Shown in pieces: positions 21,551 through 34,562 of a DNA stretch of 64,000 nt (positions within the stretch are counted from its first letter, which is position 1; every line of letters begins with the position of its first letter). Position numbers and translations under genes: made by a program. The stretch spans positions 3,100,001-3,164,000 of the forward strand of contig OX388310.1 in NCBI GenBank assembly GCA_947579605.1. The letters are read 5' to 3'. A model generated the notes under the pieces. That model was not told the origin of the DNA and made no database searches. It was given only the letters and a program-made list of their open reading frames with translations. The stretch comes from Athripsodes cinereus (lineage: Eukaryota; Arthropoda; Insecta; Trichoptera; Leptoceridae).

Positions 21551-21750
21551 TACATCACGACATATCCCCTAAGTGGGGTAGCTAGAAGACCAGCTTTATG
21601 TAATAAAAATGTAAGCTGTCCTCTCCGTACCACTAAAAAGTTAAGACATTCAGGATGGGTGAGAAAACTCATCGATCGATAACTCTAGCAATTGTAAATT
21701 TATATTTTGGATCTCGGGGTCTGGGTTTAAAGAGGCGCCTTTCTGAGATT
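21551..21750 (-). repeat. Decayed copy of the SINE-like family (minus)
   Basis: ACATATCCCCTAAGTGGGGT at about 21560-21579 matches the family 3' end in inverse. GACATTCAGGATGGGTGAG follows as in the better copies, and similarity fades after about 21720. A 74-codon frame starting in it is not a gene. Confidence 0.55.
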
Positions 21751-23677
21751 TGGGAGGTTCTCAACTGCCTGTCTATATTTTTGGTGGTATTTAATGGAAA
21801 TGATGACTTATGGCCTGAAGGGAGATGTGAATATTTTTTCAAGTCTCCCCTGCATTATATTCTCATGTCAAAAGTATAATTGTATTTCAAACATTTCTCT
21901 GAACGTGATTTACAAGTAAATAATTTAAATAAGCTAATAAATAACATGAATAATAATTTATTTTTACCGTGATAGGAGGATATTATTATGTAGAACAAAT
22001 ATTTTTATTGATCGATCATATTGCACAATCAGAAAAGAGAAAACTATAACAAACGGTAAAACATAAATATGTTCCGGAATTAAAACCATAAGGTGCATAA
22101 CTTTTTATTTCTCCCACTATACATGCTAAACGAAATATCTGAATTAAAAACTTATCTACCTGGTTTCCTTGAAATCCTTGGGGAAATTATCTTCCCATAC
22201 TATCTGTCTGGTACACCCCTAAATACATTTACTTACAAACATACATACGAGTACAATAATATGTGTTTTTCAGGATTTATTTTCGGTATTCATATCATAT
22301 ACAAATCGTATAATGGATACGCGATATTATCAGAATACTTAAATTTAGTTCAAAATAATACCGTCGTTATTTCTATAATCAATATTGTTTACAAAAGCAA
22401 ATATTATTTCCTATATGGGTTTTGAAAACATATACGTAGGCACGTAAAAATAAGTTGTTTACTTTGTAAGGATAGATAAAATGTAACATACGTCATACAA
22501 TCCTTAACTTGCAAACAGTTTTCTCTTTTGTCATAATCGCATATTTAAAATCTATCATATACCTACCACACGTTACTGTCTTTTATACTATAGAAACGAT
22601 ACAGCTTCGAGCGGTCTTACTTTATCAATCTCTTCTGTCTTCAATATCGTGTCTTTCTAAGCCAAGTTTTGTAGCAAATTTTATTTGTCCTTGCCATCAT
22701 GATATCTCCCATAACATGCATAGATAATTCACACAGATTGAGCTAGTCTTCAATGTAAGATAGGAATCAAGTTTTATAAGACTCAATAAGAAAAACAGCT
22801 TTTAATATCTCTGAACAGATTATTGCTTTTGAATAAAGACCCACCTCACACCCAGATATCTCAGGAGTCATAGACTCTTATTTATCCGCACATTCAAACC
22901 AGGCAAATTTGGAAGGCCTGAAGAGCCGGTCGGCTAAATCCGCCACTTTTCTCTGCAATGCCCCTTTATGGAAATGAATAGATTTATTAAGAAAAAGTAC
23001 ATAAATAAGATTCAGAGAATAAATGATTGTTTCTATTATTATTATTATTTTCATTTAGCCTTTGATGTAAAATTTTACTGTCGCATAATCACTAATAAGA
23101 CTTATAGCACTTTAAAATCCAAGCAAAAGAATACGGATAGTAGAGGTATTGAATTGAAATAATATGACAGTATCAGTATTTTAAAGTTTTACGTCTCATA
23201 CCAACGTTAGAAGAATAATAGCATCTGAAGGAGACGAATGAAGGTAAAATTGTAGATAAATGTTTTGAAATGTATTTGGCGTAATGTACCCATATATTAT
23301 TTTAAGTAGGTATTAACACTCTTTTGAAGTTTTATTTTCATGAAATTATTTTTTCCACATTTTTTTTGTGTACATTTCAAACTATTATTATGATATTAAT
23401 GATTTTTATTTTCATGTACTTGTATGTATGTAGATTGAATAAATAAAATTTTAAAATTATATTTTTATTTCAAGATTTTCTTTTTTATGGATCCAAACAC
23501 GAACTACGTAGATTTAAAAGACAAACATGTATTTATTAAAATATAATTTTTTAAATTAAATGAATGGTTGAAACTTTACTAGACTCATGAACTTTCAATA
23601 AAAAATAGGTAATCTCTATCATATACTATGTCGAAAGGTGGGCATTTCATAAAATTATTATATACTATACTACTATA
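21751..23677. other. AT-rich sequence, no supported gene
   Basis: A 110-codon GTG-started frame at 22093-22425 has the composition of random AT-rich DNA. A GC-richer patch at 22845-22970 is open in one frame for a short way, but splice sites and homology are lacking. Confidence 0.4.
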
Positions 23678-23920
23678 CCATCACGGCATATCCCACAAGT
23701 GGGGTAGCCAGCAGATCAGCTGCATGTAAGAAACATGCAAACTGTCCTCTTCGTGCCAATATAAAATCAAGACATTCAGAATGGGTGGCAAGCCTCATCG
23801 CTGAATTTAAGATGTAAAATGTCTTAATTTTTTCGAACACCTGTCTTTTACAGGACACTCGAAAACTTACGCAGAAGAGTGGGAGACCAATTCTTTACCG
23901 GGTGCTCCACGGGATAAAAT
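23678..23920 (-). repeat. SINE-like element, good copy (minus)
   Basis: A roughly 240-bp unit ends, in its own sense, with ACCCCACTTGTGGGATATGC then CGTGATGGTATAG and a short TATAG-type tail at 23660-23680. It closely matches the plus-sense copy at 35196-35470. The last 40 bases are clearly related to the LINE 3' end at 38070-38139. A GTGTTCGAA string resembles a pol III B box, but no convincing A box was found, so the head type is unknown. A 61-codon frame in it is incidental. Confidence 0.75.
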
Positions 23921-24283
23921 TATTAAATTCTTACAATTAAGTAAGTTTGTTTATTGTAAATTTATAAAAGTGAAAAAATTACGCCATATACTTTCCTAAA
24001 TATTTCATAGAAAACCCATGTATATTTTTACATAAACTTTTACAATATCCTTAAAATGTTGAGAAAAGTGGCAAAATTAAAAACGGATTTCATTAAATTC
24101 ATATAAATTTATCTTTATCATAAAAATGCCCGTGCATGTCATGGAATGTTAATAAAATGTATGAAAATTGCACATGAAGACATGTTTTGAAAGATTTATG
24201 GAGATTGAGACAATTTTTTTGTACATATATTTCAGTACTTAGCATAATAAAAAATATTACAGGAATAATGTAAATAAAATAAA

Positions 24284-24725
24284 ATACACATAATATACAA
24301 ACAACCGTCGCAGAAAAAATACGTAAATATACAGAACTAGCAGGAGAAATAAAAAATATTTGGCATTCTAGGTCCGTTTATATAATACCTTTAGTCATGT
24401 CAGCTACAGGGGTAACTCCGAAATCTTTAATAAATAATTTACAAAAATTAGATTTACCGGTTAATTTGTATATTAAAATTCAAAAATCTATTATAATAAA
24501 CACTTGTAATATTGTAAAAAAGTTTTTGAACACAGATATTTCAGGCACAATGCTGGTATTTTGATCCCGCGTTTTGAGCCTAATCCTTTGATATCCTGTA
24601 TAGGTGAATTTTTCCCTGCATTAGACTGTTAAGTTTTTGTGTGACCATGACTGATCATATGGAGACTTACTGGTTGTATAATGCTGAGAAGTGTGGATGG
24701 CAATTCTGCCGCCGCGTAAAAAAAA
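24284..24725 (+). mobile_element. Non-LTR retrotransposon 3' end with open C-terminal frame
   Basis: Codons 24301-24564 are open and read as the C-terminus of a LINE-type polyprotein: KYTELAGEIKNIWHSRSV, IIPLVMSATGVTPKSL, then KIQKSIIINTCNIVKKFL and a stop. This pattern (ELA-x-EIK-x-W ... IPIVI-x-ATG-x-x-P-x-x-L ... INTC-IVRKFL) is common to many arthropod reverse-transcriptase tails; the clade is not assigned. A 3' UTR follows, ending GCCGCCGCG plus an A run. The copy at 39171-39632 has the same 5' and 3' boundaries but is frameshifted. Confidence 0.7.
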
Positions 24726-24730
24726 ATTAC

Positions 24731-25340
24731 TATTAAAAAATCAGATTGACACAATTATATGTACATTGTCTGACACTTAAAATTTTATTGATATTATTTC
24801 TATTACAGTGATTGAATAAGAAAAGTCTTTCTTAGAAATAGTAGGAGTATTATACTTAATAATACTCGCAGTCAACTGAAAGCTTTTATAGAAATAATTT
24901 GCATTGAATCTAGGCCATTTAACGTGAATAAATTTCTATGGAGGCTGTCTGAATAATAAAATTACTTCACGTAAAATAACACATTATATTTTAATCATTA
25001 TGTTCTTAGTCTAGTTAGGATAATATTATGCTATGGTTTAGAAAAATAATATTATTTTAGAAATATATTTTACGAAATATATTAAGTATAATAATTATTT
25101 AAAAGGAATTATTTTAGATTTTCGGGGATGGCTGGCTGTATTAGTTTTAATACTAATAACAATAATAACTAGACAAATGATAGTACGCCGCTTGTGGAAT
25201 AAATTCACTTCAAGGGCGCATCCTAATATATATTATTGTGTTTATACTTGTGACTTAAGCCTAATACATACATATAATATATTATTAAGAATATTATAAA
25301 ACAAGACATAGGTATATAAATAACAATAAGTTGTACAATT
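24731..25340. other. AT-rich spacer, nothing recognised
   Basis: No ORF, terminus or known repeat was seen. Confidence 0.45.
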
Positions 25341-25344
25341 TATA

Positions 25345-25695
25345 TCATTTATGTGAAATGCTAAACAAGTGTGTTCTCAATCGACTCTTGAACAGAGCAA
25401 GAGACTGTGTCTTACGCATTTGTTCAGGAAGATCATTCCACATGGATGGTCTAGCCGGTCTAGCCATTGATGGTCTCTTACATTGATTTCCGTCAACCTG
25501 ACACCTGCGTCAGAACCTGATCTAAGATTGGTTTATCTTTGATTTGGAACCTGCTGTCTACAGAGCTCGTAGATGTGTGATGGAGCCATATTATGAATGA
25601 ATTTGAAAACTGTGAGGCAAACCTTGAAAGTGACCCTTTCAGCGAACTTGAGCCAGTGCAGATTTTTGAGGGTAGTAGTTATGTGGGAGCGTTGG
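25345..25695 (-). pseudogene. LINE C-terminal fragment (HWL...F type)
   Basis: On the minus strand it reads LKNLHWLKFAERVTFKVCL, TVFKFIHNMAPSHIYEL, then after a break a variable part and FKSRLRTHLFSISHK plus stop at 25345-25347. The LHWLPVxERIxFKxxxLxFK...APxYL pattern is the hallmark of CR1/L2/Rex-type RT tails. It is 5'-truncated and broken by stops, so inactive. Confidence 0.65.
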
Positions 25696-25699
25696 TCCA

Positions 25700-28600
25700 T
25701 TTTGATGTATATGTTATAGCATCAAAGTTTTATTTGTTTATTTTACTTACAAATGAGAATTAAAAATCGAATAATATAACATAAACAAGAATAATAGTTA
25801 AGTTATTCTTACCAAATCTTTATTGTAGCATTTTATCGGTATTTATTTTATTAAACTCTATATCTATTTATTATAAATAAAAATATGACTGCATGTTTTA
25901 TTAGTTACTTTATTATTGCGACTTAAATTTTGACATGCGTTACAGTTTTCAAATATAAAGAGGTTCAGTTTGAAAACAGTATTGCTTATCAAAACCTAGG
26001 ACACTATAATAGAATATTTATTGTATACTTAAAAAAAAATATCACACGAAAGAAAATTTGAAAATTGAAAGTTAATAAAATTCCTTCATATGTAAAAAAA
26101 AAAATTGAAAGGGGTAGGTGTTAAATTTAGGAATACACGAGTACTTTCAAAAAGATTCACGGGGAAAATTGCCCTTTTAAGGGAATTTATGCTACTCGAG
26201 GGAAATCTGCTATTCCCTTTTGTTTACTCATAAATTATTTCGTAATATTATGAGCGTACTGAAAAACAAAAAGTGTTTACACAGTAAAAGCAGCCTCTTA
26301 AAATTAATGCTATAGGTAAAAGAAATTTATTAATTGCAGGTTATTTATAAAGTAATAAAATTTTATATTAAAATAAAGAGAAAAGTAATTAAGAAATAAG
26401 GATTCGCCTTCCTATTTTCAAATGCCCAATTTTGTCACGACAAAAACTTCGAAGTTTCCTAGAAAAAAAAATCCAACCATCTTTTGGCTAGAATGTCCCA
26501 CAGTTCGACACTTCGACCTTACACTTTTTCTATCACAACGACGTCAAAGCATTCAGAATGTTGGAGGTGGAGGTGACTCAATTGCAGCGAAGACGCTCTG
26601 TATGGAGGGGGCTACCATGTTCTTTCAGTAGAAGCTTTTAATGGCGATAGAATACTAGAGCGATTAAGCGCATTTAATTCAGCAACGACGTATGTTGCTC
26701 ATCTTGAATTTCGTGATTATAAATAAGAAAATGAAATGAATAATCAGCGTAAGTTAATGATACAAAATAGCTATACTAGAAACCTCACAAATGAGAGATA
26801 TCATAGGTAAATAGATTTGCTTTCTAGATAAATTATGATCACCCACCGTAGATAAATTGAGTCTTTCTAATGCATCCAGATTTATGTATATTTTGAATAA
26901 ATATCCAGTAGATAATGTTATATTGATTTTTGTACTCAAAACATGCCTGTCCTTGACTACATTATTCAACATTTTACAATCTACAATTAAAATCAAATAA
27001 GCTAAACACATTAGATTATTTTCTACGTATTTTTCAGCAAATTACTTTCAGACATAAATAAACTAATTCAATAATAATAATTTTACCGCAATAGCGTGTT
27101 TGGTTCTGAGAATATTGTACACGTTAAAGTAGAAAAGCTCTTTGCAGCATGCTAAAAAAATCATAATGTCATTTCCCTATTACGTTTTTGCGACAAAGCT
27201 ATACTAAAAGCGTCTCGACGCGACGCCAACTGCTGGTAGCACCTACGTAGTGCTATTGATAAAAAGGAAAATAGAGGAAATTACAGGCCGATAGGCTCCA
27301 AACTAACAGGTGTTCTAAATATCGGTTTATTTTTTTTTAGAAATCTGATACATGATTTGATTTTCGGTTAGTAAAGAAGGAATTTTAGTTTTTTCTCTGC
27401 ATCTGTTTTCAATTTTCTTGTGTAGGTACTGGTTTGCCGCAAAGTTTTATATTTTATTATTATATATTAAATTATGAAATCATCAAAATAATTTCAACAT
27501 AAACACTGTTTACTTTCACTATATTTATTTTATATTTTATGTAACTTTCTTGAGACTTTTGTATGATGTAAAACTCATCTTCGCATAGATTACTTAAAAA
27601 TAAATAAAAATACTTCAAAATATTTAAGAGTAAGACAAAAATAGCTTTCCATGGAAATAATTGAGATTTTAATATAAAGCAAGATCAAAGTTATTGAATT
27701 AAATTCGAATTCGAACACCTTGTTTCTATCAGTTTATTCCAACGTTTCGTCCATAGTTCACGTTTATTTCTTTACATGTTTTTTTTACAATCCTTCTGAA
27801 AAATTTAAAAGTATGGAAGCTTTTTGAAATTGTGAAATTGATATTTTGAAAAAAAGAAATAATTCAAATTGTTGTTTTCTCCTGTGAATCATAGGTTAAT
27901 AATATTTCAAGTGATGATATTGTACGAGTAGGTATACGCTGGTAACGTTTCCTATACAGAGTATTATAATATGGAGAAGTAGGAGTATTTTACCAGAACA
28001 CGGCAAGCAGGTGATATGGCAATTTATAAATTACTTAATGTGCTTACGGCAAAATCCAAACACATGTAAATTGCCTTGAATTTATATGCAGGCTATTAAC
28101 TTAATTGCGCAGTATACTATATCTCGTTATACTTATGTTTTGTATGATAAATGTTGTTTGTTCGTTAGTTTGACCTAATATCACCGTATTAAATCACATT
28201 GATCCTAATTTACGTCATAAGTTTTTTCAAAACATTGAAGAAAAAGAGGTAGTTTATTAACAAAAATTTATACTGCATGTTTTTGGAATGGTAAAAATAA
28301 CAAAACCTAGGTTTTTTAAAAACACTGTTTTCTTCAATTACAAGCATTTTAAATCTTTAATGCTAATAGATTTCGCGTTCTTATTTTCTTCGATAAAACG
28401 TGATACATTAAAAATGTTTTTACATGTGCAAAATTCTATAAAAAAAATGCTAACTGGAGCAAACATGGAAAGACTTAATTTTACTGTATTTGAGAAAGAG
28501 AAATGCTTTTAGATTCATGCGACATTTGCAACTACTACAGGTGTAATTAGGCTGCTTTTAAAATCATTAAACTCTGATAATCTCTTATACTATAGTCATC

Positions 28601-29533
28601 AAAATACAGAAATATAAGACATTTACATTTCTGGATGATATATTTACATTATTTGTTTTTGCCAATAGCCCACTGTATGTTCATGTTCTTTTTCTGCTTT
28701 AGAATGTTATGAAAAGTAAATATGATTTCTTTTCATTTTTATTTTTTTTGTGGATTTGTTAACGTACTGATTTATTTGTTATTATTATTATTTGGATGAT
28801 TTGTAAAGCGCCGTTTTGTGAAAAAAATCCACCTCAAAGGCGCTCATTGGCCTTGTTATATCTGCAAACTTCACTGGTCAAATATTGATTTAGTGTAATA
28901 ATTTGTAATATGTACCAAATGACTGACTGTATGTTTTGCTTGGCTACTAAACAAAATAAAATAAAAAATGTACGTATTAGGATGGAATTATTACAAAAAT
29001 AGAAATGGAACGGTATTGAAGAGCCAAACTATACATTACGATTCAAGGTAAGGTTTAATATGTAATTTGTAATTCACTGAAAACACTAACACTGCAGACA
29101 AGTAGGGAACCTTGGGTTGAAAATAAAACTGAAAGAGGAAACCTACTCACGAATATGTTTAAGTAGATTAAAAAGAATACTAAAGTGTTAGTAGTGCAAG
29201 GTTTTATGGGGGTTTTTACTATCAATTTCCTTCACAAAACAGCAAACTTAAAATCATTTTCTGTACTGTGCGCTGATGTTTACATCATTATATGATTTAG
29301 TTAAAAAAAAATACAGTTCTATAGTTGTAGTAGTGAATGATTATTTCAATTGATTTTTTTTTTAATTTACTTAGGAAACTGATAATTCTGCTTCTCTTTG
29401 AATCGCAGATAGAATGGTAGAGATTGTTTAGACTTTTATTGGATATTTTTGTATGATCGAGATTGACAATGATGTAAGAGAACGAAAGACGTTTCTCTCG
29501 AGAATAAATTACATAGTAGAATAAAAAAATTGT
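25700..29533. other. Long AT-rich stretch, no supported gene
   Basis: Frames at 26422, 26754 and 28288 have no splice context, homology or codon bias I can support. A retroposon-tail-like patch is at about 28800-28970 (GCGCCGTTTTGTG ... AAACAAAATAAAATAAA). Confidence 0.4.
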
Positions 29534-29546
29534 TTTATCAATTTTG

Positions 29547-29627
29547 GCACAGAGACGCTCTGAATGGAGGAGGCTGGTTTCTGCCCTGTGCTCCCGAGAG
29601 GAGCGTTGAGGGCGATGATGATGATGA
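29547..29627 (+). mobile_element. 81-bp truncated LINE insertion with 13-bp TSD
   Basis: The insert equals the last part of the 19.8-kb LINE (GAGACGCTCTGAATGGAGG through GAGCGTTGAGGGC and a GATGATGATGATGA tail). It is bracketed by the perfect duplication TTTATCAATTTTG at 29534-29546 and 29628-29640. It shows the family tail and its target-primed integration directly. Confidence 0.88.
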
Positions 29628-29640
29628 TTTATCAATTTTG

Positions 29641-31310
29641 TTATAAAAAATAAATGCCCTAATAAATGTAGCATTTGGAAACAAATATGTTTTGAAATTA
29701 TTGTTGAAGTATGCAACAGAAAATATAATCCCCAAAAAAAATATGTGAAAATCAGTGTTATCCCAGACGTTCTAAGAAAATAAAGAAACTTTTAGATGTA
29801 TGCTGCGTTGCGTCACATGCAATCCGAAGAAGTAAACTTCAAAGTATAAAACTAATAATAATAATTCCTTTTGGGACTACTTTAAGTTCGTTTCATAAAT
29901 CAAGAGCTTTGTAAAGCTCACCCTCTATTTGCACACATTTCAAATTAATGTGATTGCGAAGTATCAAAGCTTATCTTTGCTGTAAAATCTAGAAGTAAGA
30001 ACCCTCGTTAGACGAAGACAGAATGAATCATTCAGCCTGAAAACTTTTGTTTGATTGCTCTTTGTCTGAGGTTTCTTTTTGTTGCAGCTTTGAAACTATA
30101 AACCTTCACCGTTCTATCTTTATACGAGATGAACTAATGTAAGATCATTCTAAATCTTTAAAGCTTTTTTGTGATCTTTTTATGGTTTTCAATAAATTTA
30201 GTTAAAAGTCTTAAGATTAAAGATTACATTTAAGACTTGCGAGTAGGTTTTTAGAAACGGTTAAATGCTATATTAAACTTTATTTAATGAATTTTATGAA
30301 GTATTTAAATTTTATAAAGTTATAAAATAATTTCAAACGCACTGTTAGGTTTAGAGGGTTTTTGGTATAAAAAAAAATATCATTGGAAAACGAATACCTA
30401 CTAAATTAAATATGTATATAAATAATGAAGTGAATATTATAATTATACAATCATATTTCATTAATGTTGCAATAAGTATGGAAATTATGTATTATATAAA
30501 TTTTATGATGATATAGGTTGAACAGTGAGGATACGTATAAAGAACATAAAACCATACTAGATCCCTAATAGAAATTTATTAATTTAGTTCTCAGAAATTC
30601 GTATGAAAGTTTCTCATTATTTGTACTCCATATATTGGATTTCAGAGAAATTCAACTAAATTCACAATTATGTAGTCATACAATTCAAAATCAAACTATC
30701 GTCTTTTATAACTTAAAGTGGTTAATATTTACCATTTAGTATTATACTTAACTTTAATTCACGGATATATGATTTATGGAGAAAATACAAAGAATAAAAG
30801 GTGAAAACAGTAGGGGTAGTGAGCCAAGAAAACCAAGTAAGAAATAAAAATAAGATTTTGCTGCAAGGTGGATGAACGGAAAATAGAGGGAGTAAAAAGC
30901 TCCACAGATGGCGTGAAAATCTTTTAGTTTTTGCTAAATCTTCGAAATTCTTTAAGCGATGTCTGAAGTATGAGGTGAATACAACCAACAGCTTAAATCG
31001 AGATAAAAGTTTTTCAATAAGTAAGGAGGGAAATTATAATTAATCGATTTTCATAAGATGCGTTAAACTTTTGAAGCGAGCTTATTTTATATTTTATTGA
31101 TATTTTTATTTTTGAGGGTTTTCAAATTAATTTATGAAAATAAACATAAACTGTTTTTGTTTTTATATTTTTAGTAATAGGTATTGTAAACTGGTTACGA
31201 TTTTAATTTTAAATTTTTATCGTTCATTGATAATTAATTTCTGTCCTGAATCCGAATAAACTGAAGTCTTTTTTATTTTGGACAATTTATCATTCTGAAA
31301 CCATTACAAG
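29641..31310. other. AT-rich sequence, no supported gene
   Basis: No element terminus or coding exon was recognised. The minus-strand frame at 30722-30988 is unsupported. Confidence 0.4.
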
Positions 31311-31570
31311 TACACCATCACGGCATATCCCACCACAAGGGGTAGTCAGCAGACCAGCTACAAGTTATCAATATGCAAGCCGTCTTTTCCGCGCCAACGA
31401 AAAAGTAAGACAAACAGGATGGGCGGCAAACCTCATCGCTGAATTTGAGATGTAAAATGTCTTTATTTCTTCGAACGACTGCCTTTCAAAGGACACTCGA
31501 TAATTTACGGACAAGAGTAAGGAAAGAAAAGACAAGGAAATTATTTGCCGAGGGCTCCTCGGCTAACTCA
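31311..31570 (-). repeat. SINE-like family copy (minus), diverged
   Basis: CATCACGGCATATCCCACCA at 31317-31336 is the inverted 3' end. AGCAGACCAGC, GACAAACAGGATGGGCGGC and GGACACTCGATAATTTACGG follow in the family order. Confidence 0.65.
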
Positions 31571-31758
31571 TTCTTATTCTTGGATATTTTATAATTTATA
31601 ATATTGGATATTTTAGAAACATATATTTTATAATTTATATTACATTTTGTACATGTATGACGCATTTATAATAAAATGAACAAAAACATATGAAATTTTA
31701 TTACAAAATAAGAAAAAATACAACGAAAGTCGCGACCTTTGACCACAACGAAAGTCGT

Positions 31759-32358
31759 GGTCAAAGGTCGGTCAGGCTTCACAGACTGTGGATAAACCTG
31801 GGTTAACTCGCAATAAGGTGATGCTGTGTCTATGGTGGGATTGGAAGGGCATTGTTCATTATGAGCTTTTACCGCCAGGCTGAACCATCGATTCGGATCT
31901 CTACTGCCAACAACTGATGAGATTAAAGCAATTAGTTGAGAGAAAGCGGCCGGAATTGATTAATAGAAAGAGTGTGGTCTTTCATCACGATAACGCTAGA
32001 CCACATACATCTTTAGCCACTCAGCAAAAATTAAGAGAGTTAGACAGGGAAGTGTTAATGCATCCGCTTTATAGCCCTGACATTGCACCTTCAGATTTTC
32101 ACCTGTTTCGGTCTCTTCAGATTTTTTTAGGCAGTGTCAGGTAAACATCAAGAGAGGACTGCCAAAACCACTTGTTGCATTTTTTGATCAGAAGTCCCAA
32201 AATTTCTACAGCAATGGGATTATTTCTCTTCCTACAAGAAGGCAGAAAGTCTACGAACAAAATGGCACATATATACAGTCATTAAATGTAAATTAACTTT
32301 GAAAAAAAAATGTTTTGAATTTTCATATAAAATGCGAAGAAACTTTTTCCCCAACCTA
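31759..32358 (+). pseudogene. Decayed mariner transposase, 5'-truncated
   Basis: The C-terminal half of a mariner-family DDD transposase. Read in order: KPGLTRNKVMLCLWWDWKG, HYELLPPG then a stop, SDLYCQQLMRLKQ, HHDNARPHTS, HPLYSPDIAPSDFHLF, then a frameshift and a tail ending NFYSNG...QKVYEQNGTYI. The spacing from the HHD Asp to the PSD Asp is 34 residues, as in mariner DD34D enzymes. The first catalytic Asp and the left end are missing. The right end reads AACTTTTTCCCCAACCTA at 32341-32358, a typical mariner inverted-repeat end. At least one stop and one frameshift make it inactive. Confidence 0.85.
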
Positions 32359-33785
32359 TTATTTGCACGTCTATGTTGGTTGGTACATACCATGTGCCTA
32401 AGCAACGTATATTTCATAAATAAATAACATACCTAATTTGTATTATACCATTATCTGGGTTAGTTGAAATAATCACAGATGTAGATTGAACTTCCAACAT
32501 TTTTATGTTTATCTTTAAGCAACTTGTGAAAAACTAAAAAAAAATACAATTTTAACAAGTGTGAAACCTATTGTATAGCAGGGATTCAACGGGATTGATA
32601 GAGAATTTAATTAACAGATAGATGAAATAAATAAAAATCATTTCTTTGAATTATAGGGGACTGGATTGTTGCAGCTTCATCACAAAGAAATCTGAACTAA
32701 TCAGGACTATAGATGTTAATATTCTTCCGGGCTCACCGCGCCAAGTTGGTTTCCCTCTAATTTCGATGTTATTGGCATTAACTATGTAATAATTACGCGA
32801 CATGATAAAGTAATGAGTTTTATTTACTATGTATTTAAATAATTAGTGATAATTTAAATACATAGTTAATAGAACTGATTGGTTTCCCTCTATTTAAACC
32901 CGAAAGAACATCAACATCTATAAATCAAGACTGCGAAAACCTACAGCAGCTAATACTTGGGACTGATATTTAATCACAAGTATGTTTTATTGGCAATAAT
33001 GTGTTGACAATCTCATGAGAAAGGGATTCTTTTTGCAAAGCAAAACGTAAAATACTTTCTTTTTTATGCATTCAAATAAAACATAAAAAAAACACTTCCT
33101 TCTTAACGCATTTTACCAAGGAACTTTGAAACGAAAAAATGAAAGTTTTTGTGTTATAATTAATATTGAAATATTGAAATTCGTTTACTGTTAACATCTT
33201 TCGCAGATGAAATAAGTATAATAGCTTACAATCCTTTCAATGGAATAAAAGAAAGAGAGAACTGAAGAAAATGATATAGAATTGGATTAAAAGTATCGCA
33301 AGACATAAATCTTTCAATGGACAATGACACCTGTGCAGTATTTCACAATAAGTCTTATTCAGTAATAGAAAGATATTTCCTAGAATAAATAGTTTGAAAC
33401 ATTCAGTGAGATACTATCGATACAGAGCAAACCTTATCTACCCACGTAAATTCTCTAACACCCGTATTCAAAAACATACATTTTTAGACCTGTATTACTA
33501 GCCGTAGTTGATCTAAGAATATATGATTATTCCAGGTTAGACCAAAACATTATTAGCAAAAGAATTAGTTACATGGTGTACCCATTCGATATTATACGTT
33601 TTATTTTTCAATTTAACCTGATTTTGAAAATGTGGAATATCCGGAAAAGAATGGCGCTACCACTCACAAGCAACATCCATTACTCTACTTAAAGCTGCGA
33701 TTCTAAATACTTGTAGAATAGTAGGTACATAATTTATGAGTCATTTAACTAAAAATTTTAATGCTTATTATTCTATACTATACCA
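32359..33785. other. AT-rich sequence with one small inverted repeat
   Basis: ACTATGTATTTAAAT at about 32827 is repeated inverted after an 11-base spacer (to about 32867). Otherwise no gene or terminus was recognised. Confidence 0.45.
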
Positions 33786-34262
33786 TACCCTCAGGCCGTA
33801 TCCCAAGTGGGGAAAGCAGAGAGAACGGAACGCCATGTTGATTTATCCTTACATACTTCTTTCGCTTCTTCTACATTCATCCAGTTTCTCAAACATGCAC
33901 GTCGATTCCTCTTAGATAACATGCGACCATCCTTGAGGATTGATCCATGATCCACGTGATCAAGCCACGTAGTTCTTGGACGTCCACGCTTCCTCACACC
34001 TTCTCTTTCAGATACATACATCCTCTTCGTCATTCTTTCATCTTGCATTCTTTCAACATGTCCGAACCATCGTAACTTATTTACACGCATTCTATCCACA
34101 ACACTTTTCTCACATCCACTCATTCTCCTGATATCCTCATTTCTTACTCTATCACGCAATGTTTTACCTACCATTCTTCTCAGTGATCGTATCTCCACAG
34201 CATTTATTCCACTCTTGTCTCTCTTCAGCCACGTCCAAGTTTCGCTTGTATATATACATTCG
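33786..34262 (-). mobile_element. RTE-like LINE 3' end, frame intact
   Basis: Same family as 456-945 and 37660-38139. The minus frame is open from about 34260 (YTSETWTWLKRD) to the stop at 33791 with LRRMVGKTLRDRVRNED, RWFGHVERM, RKRGRPRTTWLDHVD and VLSAFPTWDTA. It carries a two-codon insertion (HG) after LDHVD. The 3' end continues into TATAG-type units at 33773-33786. It is truncated upstream of all catalytic motifs. Confidence 0.8.
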
Positions 34263-34420
34263 TTGCCGAGTTATATATTAAGATTGTACAGGAAGAAAGT
34301 ATGAGGGAGACTGGATGATGGACATCAAAAGGTCGACTCCAGATTTCCTTCTTTAGTCAGAAAGCACAAAAAATTGACAATGAAGGGCAATTTCTTCCAG
34401 ATATAAAGTCCTTATAATTT

Positions 34421-34562
34421 GGGTTAGTTGGAAGAGATCGCGCCTTTGCGATAAACTCGCCCTCTGTATATTGATTGTATTTAATTTGAATGTATACCTT
34501 TAATGTAATTGTTTTTTATCAATGTACAGTAAAGAATGAATAAATAAATAAATAAATAAATA
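34421..34562 (+). repeat. LINE-tail/SINE-like repeat, best copy
   Basis: It starts GGGTTAGTTGGAAGAGATCG, includes GCGATAAACTCGCCCTCTG and AATGTACAGTAAAGAATG, and ends in AATAAATAAATAAA. Other copies are at 45929-46042, 48411-48530, 50391-50526 (minus) and 12925-13034, and one is split by a MITE at 61720-62106. This is probably the 3' end of a retroposon. Confidence 0.75.

Noticed and set aside
21655..21879. 74-codon plus-strand frame
   Set aside because: It starts in an inverted SINE-like repeat and runs into non-coding sequence.
22093..22425. 110-codon frame on plus strand
   Set aside because: AT-rich amino-acid composition, non-ATG start, no homology pattern or splice signals.
22845..22970. 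GC-richer block open in short frames
   Set aside because: No matching splice sites, stops within 30 codons in the best frame, and no recognisable protein.
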